Positions 1 through 10,929 of a stretch of DNA of 64,000 nucleotides are shown here, one piece after another. Both the position numbers and the translations under genes were made by a program. Source of the DNA: Glomus cerebriforme (taxonomy: Eukaryota > Glomeromycota > Glomeromycetes > Glomerales > Glomeraceae); contig QKYT01000013.1 in the NCBI GenBank assembly GCA_003550305.1, positions 264,270-328,269 of the forward strand. The letters are read 5' to 3'. Under the pieces are notes generated by a model. It was given only the letters and a program-made list of their open reading frames with translations. It was not told the origin of the DNA and searched no databases. Numbering within the stretch: position 1 is the first letter of the stretch; the number at the start of each line of letters is the position of its first letter.

Positions 1-330
1 TTTTTTTTTTTTTTTTGAAAATAAGATGAAAATTATATTTTTATTTTTAGTATTTTAGTGTACATAGTCAGAATACATAAAAAGATAAAATCATAATAAT
101 ACTCTCCATTACTATATTAAGCATAAAAAAATATTGCTTGTTATATGAGTCTTCAAAATAAGAACTGAAAACAAGACCTCTTTAGATATAAACTATACTC
201 TAATTTTTCCCTATATCTCAATGCTAGAAGCCATTAGATAATCCCTTCAACCAGTTTATCTGAATCTTTCATCAATCATATATAGTCTTTTAATTAGCTC
301 AAAATATTGATGAAATTATAAAAGCCAACT
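1..330 (-). repeat. 3' end of a retroposon, poly-A side at window start
   Basis: The window opens with a run of T, which is a poly-A tail if the element is read on the minus strand. The body shares recognisable words with the sequence at 57551-57950: a 'cctcTTTAGATA' block, then 'CCCTATATCTCAATGCTAGA', then 'AATCCCTTCAACCA'. Both copies start at the same poly-T. That is the pattern of a dispersed retroposon (SINE or LINE 3' end) in minus orientation. No protein is visible and the left limit lies outside the window. Confidence 0.5.
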
Positions 331-723
331 ATTAGTACTAACTTTCAAGAAGAAATTTTTTTTATTTAAATAATATATAATAAATTATAAAAAAGTATTT
401 TATTTAAATTGGATTTTTTTTTTTATAAAAATATAGATTTTAGGTTTATTTAATTAATTTTTTAAATTAAACAGTTTTAAATAATTTAAAATTTATTCAA
501 CCCTATTTAAAACTTAAATTTAATAAATTTAAAAAATAATTTTAATACTTACTAGAAATGAATTTTATTAGAAATTAATTTAAAAATAATTTACCAAAAG
601 ATAAAATTCATTATATCATATGATTTTTATTATATAATTTTATATTAAAAAAAATTTGGTAAAATTTATGAAATTATATATATTAATAAATATTTAAAAT
701 ATAAAAAAAGAAGTTTGCTATTT
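331..723. other. AT-rich spacer, nothing recognised
   Basis: This stretch is almost pure A/T with short homopolymers. I see no reading frame, RNA gene or repeat boundary in it. Confidence 0.5.
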
Positions 724-1101
724 ATCACCGGTGGTGATCATCACCGGTGTTTTCAAATTTGGTAATTCCGGTAATTCCGGCCAAAATTTAAGTAATCGAT
801 AAATAATTTTCTTTTTGGAAATTTTGTATAACCAAAATTTCCAATTTTGAAGAGAAACAAAATTGCCTTTGGTTGTATAACGTTACCTAAATATCCATAA
901 AAGGAAATTCAGGCCAGCGTTAAAGTTTTGGCCAAAATTAAGAATGTGACGACTAACATGTGAAGAATAGACTTTCACACCTCGAAAAAATTCGTCCCTG
1001 AAATAAATAATAAAAATTGAAAATTGGGGATGTGACACGATGTGATGAATTATTACATATATAAAGTCACGTGATTACTGGTGATGATCACCACCGGTGA
1101 T
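724..1101. mobile_element. MITE-like element with near-perfect 25-base terminal inverted repeats
   Basis: The left end (724-748) reads ATCACCGGTGGTGATCATC followed by ACCGGT; the right end (1077-1101) is its reverse complement with one mismatch. Each end is itself internally palindromic (CACCGGTG and GGTGATCATCACC). The ~330-base interior has no open frame. The interior resembles 24890-25225: both have a glycine-codon-free 'CGGCCA(A/G)AATTAA' block, an 'AGAGAAA(C/T)AAAATTGCC' block, a 'TTTCACACC(T)' block and a terminal CACGTGA. Short length, inverted ends and no coding point to a non-autonomous DNA transposon. Confidence 0.7.
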
Positions 1102-1139
1102 TTGTAGTATTTTTCATAAAAAAAAGAATATAACTATTT

Positions 1140-1930
1140 ACAAAATAATAAAAAAAAAGAGAAAGTTACTTTTAAGTAAAAAAAAAATAATTTTTACAAT
1201 TACAAATAATAAAAAAATATTAATATTTGCAAAAAATATAGTTATCTATTAAATTATTAATAAAAATAATTAATATACTGTAATTAAAATAATAATAAAA
1301 AAATAAAACTTCTAATATTTAACTAATAAAATATTAACTATCATATTGAAGTTTAAATTATAATTAAAATTATAGTTAAAAAATTAAAGTTATTAAAGTA
1401 TTAAAGTTTAAAAAAATAGAGTTTGAAATTATTAAAAGTTAGAAGTTTAAAATATTGAAGTTTGAAATATTGGAATTTAAAATTATTAAAATCAGAGTTC
1501 ACATTAAAATTTAAAATATTAAAGTTTAAAATTATTAAAAATCAGAATTTATATTAGAATTTGAAGTATCAGAATTATTAAAAATCAGAATTTATATTAA
1601 AGTTTAAAATATCAGAATTAAAATTATAAAGTTAGAGTTTATATTAATTTAAAATATCAAAGTTTGAAATTAGAATTTAAAATATTAGAGTTAAAATTAT
1701 AAATATTAAAGTTTACATTAGAATTTGAAAAATTAAAGTTTAAAATTATTAAAAATCAAGAATTCATATCAAAATTTGAATTATCAAAATTTGAATTAAA
1801 GTTTATATTAGGATTTAAAATATTAGAATTTGAATTATTATAATTAAAATTTAATATATTAGAATTTGAATTTGTAATTTAAAATTGTTAAAAGTTAGAA
1901 TTTAAAAAAAATATTATTATATAAAAAAAC
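1140..1930. repeat. Degenerate AT-rich short-period repeat
   Basis: From about 1370 to 1910 variants of 'ATTAAAGTTTAAAATATTAG' and 'AATTTGAAATTATTAAAA' recur every 20-40 bases, with no clean unit length. The preceding 1140-1370 is plain AT-rich spacer. No gene is visible. Confidence 0.5.
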
Positions 1931-2439
1931 AATAATTACAAACTAAAATAAATATTATTATTTATATGATGGTTATCACTTATAAATTACACTAGTCCAA
2001 ACTTTCACATATATATCATAATAATATTGTTAAGTCCAAGCTGGATTGAACCAGATCAAACTGGAATGATGAGATCAGTTCAATCTAATTTAAAAGTTTT
2101 TCAAATTGTGATGTCTGACTTAAGATTTCAAAATTGTGATCCAGTCCAATTTGAAAATTTTAAAGTTGCAATCTGGTCTAACTTGAAGTTGATGGGATCG
2201 ATGAATTGATAATTAATTTCACAAATTTTACAATTCATTATACTATATAATATTTATTAAAACATTTATAAATATAATTTTATTTATTACTTTACAATTA
2301 TATAACATTTATATATTATGTAATATTTATATGCACTAAAAATATAAACTAAAAAATATAATCACATTTATATTTTCTAATTATCTAATATTGCTATTTA
2401 AGAATTTAAACACATATATATTCTATTGCATGATCACTT

Positions 2440-3680
2440 AATCTATTACTTCTTTTATTAATTATCATCCCAAACTCAAAATGCTGAATTCTACAAAAAA
2501 GAAATAAAAGAAACATTAGAAAACATTTCTAATTAAAAAAAAGTAAAGTTTCATAACATTTTATTACAAAACTTGGCATCTCATTATTCCAAACTCAAGA
2601 TGTCAAATTCTACAAAAAAAAAATGAAAGAAATATTAGAAAACATTTCTAATAAAAAAAAAGTAAAAAATTTTAAAGTTTTGTAATAATTTGTTATGAAA
2701 CTTATTATCTACATCATTTGAACTAAATTCTACAAAAAAGAAATAAAAGAAATGTTAAAAAATATTTCTAATTAAAAAAAATAAATAAAATGGTAAATTT
2801 TACAAAGAAACTTACCATTCCAATTTTCAGATATTCTAAATCAAATCTTCTTAGAACCTACAAAAAAAAAATAATGAAATGTTAGTAAAATATTTCTTAA
2901 AAAACAAAAATTATTTGTAAGTTTCATTATGAAACTTACTAAAGTATTCAATATCAAAACTGAAGGGACCCTACAAAAGAAGAATACCTGTAGTCTTGAA
3001 AACCCCAATCAAAACCAAAAGTCCTAAAGAAAAAAAGAAAAAGCTAGTTAGTATAAAAAAAATAATAAATAAAAACAAAAACAAAAATAAAAAAAATCTT
3101 ACTACTATTATTTTGAAATGTCTAGCTGAAATCTAAAAAGAATTCTAATATACCTATTATTAAGGTTGCCTGCCTAAACCTCTTCAAAATCTTACGATTA
3201 GTTTCGTCAAAATTTTACTATAGATTTATTATAGTTTCGGCAGAGTTTCAGCAGTTTTGGCAATTATAATAGGTTTCGTCAATTTCACTTTTCTCCAGAG
3301 TTTTGCCAGTTTTTTAATATAACTTTAATATAGTTTCAGCAGAATTTCACTTTTTGGCAAAATGCCATCTTGCCTAAACTCCTAGGTTTTGGCAAGCAAC
3401 CTTACCCATCATCTTGAAGAAGCTAGCTAAATCCTAAAGAAAAAGAAAGAAAATAAATAATATTAGTATAAAAGTTTAAAATAAAAACAAAAATAAAAAA
3501 TTCTAATATACCTGCCTGCCATTTTAAGAATACAGCCAAAATTTAGATGAAAAGAAAGAAAATAGTGTTAGTAAAGTTTAAATGAAAATAGAAAAAAATG
3601 AAAATGAAAAAAAATTTAACTTTACCTATATTTCTGAAAAAGCCCAACTGAATTTCTAAAAAAAAAAGAATGAAAAATTA
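2440..3680 (-). repeat. Tandem array of ~115-base units resembling microexon plus intron (copy A)
   Basis: Read on the minus strand, unit after unit shows a T-rich tract ending in TTTGTAG or TTTAG, then a core of about 28-42 bases, then a donor-like GTAAGTTT, GTAAAG, GTAAGG, GTATAT or GTATTC, then ~80 bases of AT-rich DNA. I count about ten units. Clear acceptor-like tracts are near 2495, 2615, 2735, 2865, 2980, 3040, 3140, 3425, 3550 and 3655. Some cores (for example 'TTTAGCTAGCTTCTTCAAGA') resemble cores of the array at 58130-58905, so both belong to one family. The array is diverged and no long frame crosses it. Confidence 0.6.
3162..3403. mobile_element. Small inverted-repeat element ending AAGGTTGC...GCAACCTT
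   Basis: The left end AAGGTTGCCTGCC is matched in inverse at the right end (GGCAAGCAACCTT). The interior repeats words such as 'GTTTCGGCAG', 'TTTCAGCAG' and 'TTTTGGCA' in alternating orientation, with no coding. It interrupts the tandem array of the previous entry. Related ends occur at 27540 (left end) and 31574 (right end). Confidence 0.6.
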
Positions 3681-4125
3681 AAAAAAAATGGCTAATCTAA
3701 TTGGCTATAATTATTGATTAATCCACATAGTTTAAACTAGCTTTGCTTGCATCAGTCTGACTTGTAAATTTAAGTCATAGCAGTTCAGTCCAATCTAACT
3801 TGAATAATCTATTAGTTTAGTTCAGTTTGAATTGAGATTTTATCAGTTTAGCTTGATTTTGATCTTAAGTCAGATCAAACCAGACTTTTAACAATACTAT
3901 ACTATAAGCATCATAATTCTGGCCAGTATTATAAAATTTTCTTTTATCATATTACACAAAATTTAGAATTGTATCAATCTTTTTATTTATATTAAACTAA
4001 TTATCATATTTGTTTTTTACAATTCACATCATCCAAAACTTGCTTTTATTTTTATTTTCATTTGGTAAATAAATTTTATTTTATTTGCTATTATTTTCAT
4101 TTTCCAATTATCATTAACTGATTAA

Positions 4126-4664
4126 TACTGGTCAAAACCTGATCTATCTTACAGATATCTTACAGATAATTTATAAATATTGGGTATCCAAAATGCAAAA
4201 AATCTGCTATATATTGGGTACCTAATATGTATACTATAGAATTAAAAAATACAATTTATTAATTATTTTACTATTCAGTAATTATAAAAAGATGAAATAT
4301 AGCTTATTTGATTCGTCTTATTAAGGTGTATCAAATGATACTAATATCGCATTTTTAAGTGTGATAGATGTCAAGATATTTGACAAATTGGTATTTTTAT
4401 TTGTTTTATTAAATATCTTAGCATCTATCATACCTAGAAATATGATATTAATACTATTCGCCTTAGTGAGATGAATTGAATGAGCTATATTTTATCATTT
4501 TATGATTACTGAATAGTAAGATAATTAATAAATTGTATTTTTTTAATTCTATAGTATACATATTAGGTATCCGATATATAGCAGATTTTTTTGCATTTTA
4601 AGTATCCGATATTTATAAGTTATGTGTAAGATATCTGTAAGATAGATCAGTTTTTGACCAGTGC
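4126..4664. mobile_element. Foldback element with ~250-base inverted arms
   Basis: The left end 'ACTGGTCAAAACCTGATCTA' is mirrored at the right end by 'GATCAGTTTTTGACCAGT'. The arms stay complementary far inward: TCTTACAGATATCTTAC, GGGTA(T/C)C, GCAAAAAATCTGC, TATACTATAGAATT, TTACTATTCAGTAAT and a CATTTGATAC/GTATC-like centre are all found in inverse on the other side. Nearly the whole 540 bases can fold into one hairpin. There is no open frame. This is the structure of a foldback or hairpin MITE. Confidence 0.75.
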
Positions 4665-6230
4665 AACTCATGATTTCTTTGCAAATTTTTTACTTTTATC
4701 TTATTTTTGCTCTTTAATTATAAATTTTCTCTTTGATAAATAAGTCATTATTATTAAAATTAATCAAAAGCATAAGAAAATTGAAATAAAATTTCAAATT
4801 TCATATGAAATTTTATTTAAATATTGCTGATCCTTTAGTCTAAAATTTTCCATTTTTAATATATATTATTATGAAAAATTCTTAGACTTTAAATTGTAAT
4901 AGCTCCAAAAATTTTATAATATCTTGAAAAAATAAACTGATAAAAATGTTAAGCATATATTAATCTATAATTTTATCAGTTTAAATTTACTAATAATTGA
5001 TTTAATTTTAATTTATAAATTTTTAAAGTCATATGACTTTATAAATAACAGCCACTATAAGCATTAAAAAAGAATAAATGTATGTATAACAACTTATTAC
5101 AAATAACTATTTGTAACAACCATGAAAAATAAATGGCAAAAAACTTTTTTTTATACAATATATAATATGTTTTTAAAATAATATAATAAATGTATTTTTT
5201 GCTATTAAGCAAATTTACTTAGAATAATAAAGATGGTTATTTATGTAGTTTATAGCTTATTTAACTAAAACCATTTTTTTGTTAGATAATCGGTAAAGAA
5301 ATTTTCTTTTTTTGAAAACTTATATAAACTTGCATAACTAATTTTTTTAGAAAGCAAAATTTCTTTTTTAGATTCATATAATATTATTGACCAATAAAAT
5401 ATATTTTATTAGATTATTACAATTAAATTGATTCTTAAAAAATAATAGCACAATATTATTATTACTTACAAAATAATAAAAAGAATAACTAAAAAAAATA
5501 TAAATAAGAAAAAGAGTAAAAATTACTAATTAATAGTAAACTCATTTCTAATAAAATTAACTTTTAGTAAATATTAAATGAATTTTAACTTTTTTTTTTA
5601 ATTAAATAAAAATTAATTTAGCTTTTTTTAATAAATAAAAGTCTTTATAAAAATATTTAAATTTAATTTAAATTTATTTTAAAATTCAATTAAATTTTTT
5701 TAATTACTTTTAAGATTATAAAAATAATTAAACTATTTTAACTATTCTATAATATATAATATTATTTAACTATTTTAATATTTTACTTATTTTTCAAATA
5801 CTTAATTAAATTTACTTAATAAATTATAGTCAGACCTTTATATAATCACCTCCTATATAGCTATAACTTTTTATAAGCATCTAATTTTAAAAACCAGTTT
5901 TAAATTATATCAAATTACTTCTATACAATCACAAATTAATTATAATCACTATTACTATATAATTCTAAATATACATATTATTTTTATTAATAAATAAACC
6001 TTTACATAATCACTATAATTTTAGTCATAAAATAATTTCAGTCAGAATTATCAAATCATATGATTAAAATTTCCTTTTTAAGAATAAATATTACATATGC
6101 AAAAATTGGCAAAATTTCTTTTATTGAACAGCTATTGCCAAAAATGAAAATACTTGAATTATAATTTACTAATTTTAGCTAAAATTAAGAAATTTTTAAT
6201 TTTAATATCTTTATATAAGTATATCTTTAT
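4665..6230. other. AT-rich repeat-derived spacer
   Basis: No gene is recognisable. From about 5825 there is a stretch with repeated 'TATATAATCACC', 'ATAATCACTAT' and 'GTCAGACCTTTATATAATC' words. It looks like the end region of an old DNA transposon, with the words repeated near 33290-33390. This older repeat is the target into which the 6245-9749 element inserted. Confidence 0.45.
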
Positions 6231-6244
6231 ATAATCACCAATTT
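6231..6244 (+). repeat. Left target-site duplication of the 6245-9749 retroelement
   Basis: The 14 bases ATAATCACCAATTT are repeated exactly at 9750-9763, directly after an A-run that ends the inserted element. An exact 14-base repeat placed at the 5' start and just after the A tail is the signature of target-primed retroposition. Confidence 0.7.
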
Positions 6245-9200
6245 TGAAAGAGAGAAAAACTTTTTTTCCATTGCTCCTCTATTCAAAAATTTTATAAAGA
6301 AACATAGTGACCTTTTTCTTTTTTTCTGTAAGAAAACTTTATTTCCTTACTATTTAAATATTAAGTGCTTTACTACTATACTCAGTTATCTCTTAAAAAT
6401 CCTGGCGCTTTTTGAAGTTTTTTTTTTGTTCACTTTTCTAACTTTTTTTGCCCAATTTTTGTTATTTTTACAAATTTTGTCTTTTACAATTTTGAGACAT
6501 TTAGTGTCTTTGTATGACCTCATTAAACACCAATTATTATACTCCTTTTTCTCCTTCCCAATCTGGTCATATTGCTTCTCAGCCTCATATCACTTCCCTT
6601 TCTGATTTAAATAACAATCATGATTCACAAACCTCTGAATTAATTGATACTATAGTTATCTCTGATCATAATATTGATTTGCATTCATCCTCTTCTACTA
6701 TTCCAGTTAAACCAAAATCTATATACCATTCTAAATGGGTTATGCCATTTTACATATCTTTTAAATTTCATGAACCTATTTCTTCTAAACGTTCCATTGG
6801 TTCTAATACTTTATACAATTCTTGAAAAGGCAATTCTTATTTTCTATTTGAATTTGACTTTGACTCTTCTGATTGGTTTATTTATACAAATAACTATCAG
6901 TTTCCTTTTTTCATTTCTTCATATAAGATTTTTTCATTTTGTAAAAAACTGAATGACAAATTTGCCATTTCTAAATGTTTGACTTATTTTTTTCAAGTCT
7001 CAACACTCTTTCCCTCATTATGTCCAAAACAAATATTTTAATCATATTCACAAACTTCTTTTGGACAAAATCACAGCTTTCAATAATTGTTGTGATTTTA
7101 ACTTAACTAACAATAGACATATCTGCACTTTCATCAAATTTAGTTAAAAGTTTACTACCTTTTATTTGGGTCTCTATTTACCTTATCACTATTTCCTCCT
7201 TTATGCTTATATTATGTCTAATAATAGATTTAATTGTCATTTGCACAACTATGAACTTATTGATACACCTTCTTCTCCTCTGCAATCTGATCATTCTTAA
7301 AAGAATATTGATTTTCCTAAAATAGTTTCTAGTCTTTGATTAGGCTGGAACTATGCTAAATCTTTTTCTACTTTTTCTAGTAATTCTTCTTATTATAGAA
7401 GAATTTATTTATCTCATTTTATATATAATATCAATCCCCTTTTTAAACCTTTGGAGAACTTTTCTGCTCAAGACAAAAAGTATTTTCTACGTTAGAGTAG
7501 ATATTACAAGAAAGCTAAATCTGATAAAAGTAGGATTATAATTTCTTATTTAAGTCATCCTATAGTCACCCAACATAGTTCCTATTTGAACTTGAACTTT
7601 CATCCTTCCCTTTCTATTTTACACCTACCTGATCCTCCATCTTTATCATTTTCAGATTTAGTTAATCATATGAGACAATGTTTTCATTTGATGATTTTGA
7701 ATATGAGTCTTTCTCCTAATATTTGTAGATATTTTATTTACAAAAAGCTTTATTTTCATTATAGAATGGCTTCTGTTAATAGTGTGCTTCTCTGATTCTC
7801 TGAATTTCTTTTATGCAATATGGGTTCTCTGAATGTTAATCATGCAGTGTTCACTCCTTATATTAATAGAAATCCTTTATGTATTCAATCTTTTTTCCAA
7901 AATTTTAGTTTTTTTTGGAATAATAATTTAACTCTAACTTTTATTCCTAAGAATGGCTTTCCTTTTTAATTAGAACCTTTCCTTTCAGATTACTCCTCTT
8001 ATACTGATATTCTCAGTTATTTAACTGATTTCTTATTTGAAGATTATCTAACTAATCTTCATCTTTCTGATGTGATTAAACAAAGTTATCTTTATTGCCT
8101 TAAAGGTATTTATGATAAAGCTCCAGTTTCTTTGGATACTTAAAAGATTTTTGCTCATTTCTTGAATACTTTTCTTTTGATATAATATTTTTAGATTAGT
8201 CTTTTTACTTAGTTTTATAGATATACTTAGTATTTATAGTTGTAAAATGATTCTGTTACTCTATTCATATTTATGTATATTTCTTTTTCTTGTTTTCAGT
8301 TATGGTAGTTTAGTGAATTTAATTTTATCTCTTTTTAAAAGAGCTATATATCAACATTCCATACTTGACATATTTACATATGGCATTTTTCCTTAATAAA
8401 ATAAAAGAAAAATACTTGGATATTATACTCAGCAGACTTTTTAGCTCATACTATTTCTTCTTTTTCAGATTTTTCTTTTTTAGAATACATTTCTTTAGAT
8501 TTCAGTTCAAATTTATTAGTTATTTTTAATTTTAATAGTATTCAGGTTGATTTTCCTTTTAGATATTTATTTTCTCAATTTTTATCTTTTCAATATTTTT
8601 TTGATTTTCTTTCTTTGAAAAGATTTTTCCTTTTTTTTTCATTTGCTTTATCTATTGATTAGGACTTATCCTAATCTTTATTTAATATTTTTATTTCTCT
8701 TTCTAGTCTTTTGCTCTCTAAAGTACAAGAATGTCATAATACATATACTTTTTTTTATTACAAACTTCAGTTTTTTGTTCTCCTGATTATAGATGTCCTC
8801 ACTGAACGTATCCCAAAATATTTTCTTACAGAACTTCTATACTTCTTTTGTAGCTCAGTCCTTAAATCACTCTCTAACTTAGCAGCTTATTCTTCTTCTA
8901 TTATTATTGATCTGGTTTTAGCTTTTTCAGCCTCACCTTATAATAATTTTCTAGTTTTTTTCAATTAGTTCAAATCTAACCTTCTTGAATCTATTATTAA
9001 TCCTTAGTTTCAGTACTCTAATCTTGATAAATCTGAATATCTAAAACATCATGAATTTTTCTCTTTGAATAGTTAGTCTTCACTTACTGCAGCATCTCCT
9101 AATTGGTCTCTATTTATTTTGCAAGATTTTATTCCTCATTCTTTTTTAGCTTTTTTCTTTTCTCAAGATTTTCAGGCTACTTTTATTCAAAGACTTTTAT

Positions 9201-9749
9201 GTTCTGTGATGGACTCTTTTCAAAGGGAATTCTACTACCAAACTTGGCTTTCTCACTGTCACCTCATAGCATTATCATCTTCTGATAAGAATGTTTTGAA
9301 GTCACGTACTCTTACTGATACTGCTCAGACTTCAAGGATTCCATCTCCAACCTCAGCCTATGTTTCAAATTTGTTACTTAAAGCATTTCTCTTAAAACAT
9401 CCTAGATTAAACTTTTAGGCCAAGTGGTCCCTCTGATGGATTTAACAATTCAGAGGGTTAGAATACAGCTTTCTTTTCACTTATTTTAAGGGATTAGAGA
9501 GGATACTTTTTGGATAGTTGGTCTGGTTGCTTCTTATTATTACGAAATAGTATATTGGGTATGTTCTTATATTAAGTTTATAGCGTAAGAATTTAGATTA
9601 GTTTTTACTTTTTAGGTTTTTATTTATGTAAACTAGATAGGACGAGATCCATTTATTTTGTTTAGTTTAAATTTAATTTTATTATATTATAGTATATGTA
9701 TATATTGCTTTGAATTACTAAATAAAATTTACTGTTAAATAAAAAAAAA
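6245..9749 (+). mobile_element. Retroposed element, ~3.5 kb, poly-A tailed, coding region decayed
   Basis: The element lies between the exact 14-base repeats at 6231-6244 and 9750-9763 and ends in an A-run preceded by AATAAA-containing sequence (about 9720). One long decayed reading frame runs through it: frame 1 from the ATG at 6514, then frame 2 for most of 7586-9418. The best open stretches are 6514-6825, 7586-7795, 8711-8968 and 9119-9418. Many in-frame stops are TAA/TAG where Gln is plausible or TGA where Trp is plausible. The predicted protein is Ser/Phe/Tyr-rich. I found no reverse-transcriptase YxDD box or endonuclease motif, so I cannot name the family. A non-LTR retrotransposon, or a retroposed copy moved by one, is inferred from the tail and duplication. 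Confidence 0.6.
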
Positions 9750-9763
9750 ATAATCACCAATTT
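9750..9763 (+). repeat. Right target-site duplication of the 6245-9749 retroelement
   Basis: Exact second copy of the 14-base sequence at 6231-6244, sharing its first A with the end of the A tail. The sequence after it continues the older AT-rich repeat that the element interrupted. Confidence 0.7.
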
Positions 9764-10190
9764 ATGAGGACTACTCTTTCCCAAAAAAATTCTAAACAAA
9801 TTTTTTATGAAGCAATAATACATCCTGAAGACTTCATTTACTATAATAACAGTCTTTAGGATCTTAAATAATAATACTCCTCTTGTTATTTAATGTTTAA
9901 TAAATAGTTTAGGTTGTTTGTATTTTATTATTTTAAATATACCTATAATTTTCATTTTACAACTCTTGGATAATAACACTACTCATATCTTTTAATGTAG
10001 TTAGTGAAACTTTTGTATTTGATGTTTAACTATAATGATGTATAAAAAAAAATTAATATGATTAGAGTAATATTTATTATAAAATAAATCATGGTAATTT
10101 TCCTTTATAATTAAATATTCAATTCGAATTTGTCTTTAGAGACTATAATTTTCATGTATTTATTTAAATAAAATTTTACAAGATTAAAAT

Positions 10191-10460
10191 TCATTAATAA
10201 ATTGTATAACAATTTAAAAAATTTAGTATAATAAGAATATTTTATTATATACTATGCATATTTATTATGAAATTCATTATATAAATATTTACTATGATAA
10301 TATAATACAATATATAGAAAAAATCTAAAATTTCGCTATAAAAAAATTCACCATAAGCTCATTAATAAACTATGTAATAATTTAAAAAATTCAATATAAT
10401 AAGAATATTTTATTATATACTATGCATATTTTATTACAAAATTCATTATATAAATATTGG
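10191..10460 (+). repeat. ~100-base direct repeat, two copies
   Basis: 10191-10292 and 10359-10460 are close copies. Both run from CATTAATAAA, through AATTTAAAAAATT, to a shared block containing 'AATAAGAATATTTTATTATA' and 'TACTATGCATATTT', ending in ATTCATTATATAAATATT. The 66 bases between differ. The surrounding 9764-10930 is AT-rich with no gene. Confidence 0.65.
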
Positions 10461-10929
10461 AAACAATTGTAAGTCCAGAGTTTTGAGAAAAAACTATTTG
10501 TGCAATATTATTTATTATTATCACCTTATCGGTATATCTTGTTTAACATAATATCAAAATAATCAAAACAACAATTTTTATTCGTCAATTTACACGTGCG
10601 AACAACCAGAAATTGCCATGTGATCTTAATCATCGCTCCGGATAATAATATATAAAATTTTGCTATAAAAAAATTTATTATAAGCTAATCAAATATATAA
10701 AATGATATTTTTAAATATAAAGAATTTATCAATAAATTTTTTGCTATAATATTATACAGTAATAAATTTGAAATGTAGGATGCAATTGATTGTATTATTT
10801 AATATATATAATATAATGAAATAATTTTAATAAATAAAGAAATTTTTATTTTATCTTTTTTTTTATAATTTTTTCTAAATAAATAATATAATTTGTGAAG
10901 TAGTTTATTTCATTCATAATAAAAAAAAG

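Larger units (their letters stand above)
2023..3897. mobile_element. Possible composite inverted-repeat element carrying the exon-intron-like array
   Basis: A sequence beginning 'TATTGTTAAG' at about 2023 is followed by a stretch rich in CAGATCAAACTGG-like words. Related words in reverse complement end at about 3895 ('GACTTTTAACAATACT'). The arms (about 2023-2205 and 3720-3897) are diverged. Between them sit the tandem array at 2440-3680 and an inserted small element at 3162-3403. The short frame at 2027-2209 lies inside the left arm and is not taken as a gene. The boundaries are an inference from the inverted similarity. Confidence 0.35.

Noticed and set aside
2027..2209. Short plus-strand frame of 60 codons as a gene
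   Set aside because: It lies inside the inverted arm of a repeat and has no splice or family support.
6514..9418. Use of a variant genetic code (TAA/TAG as Gln, TGA as Trp) in the 6-9 kb frame and other relics
   Set aside because: The island genes use normal stops and close exactly in the standard code. The relics also have frameshifts, so decay explains the stops better.
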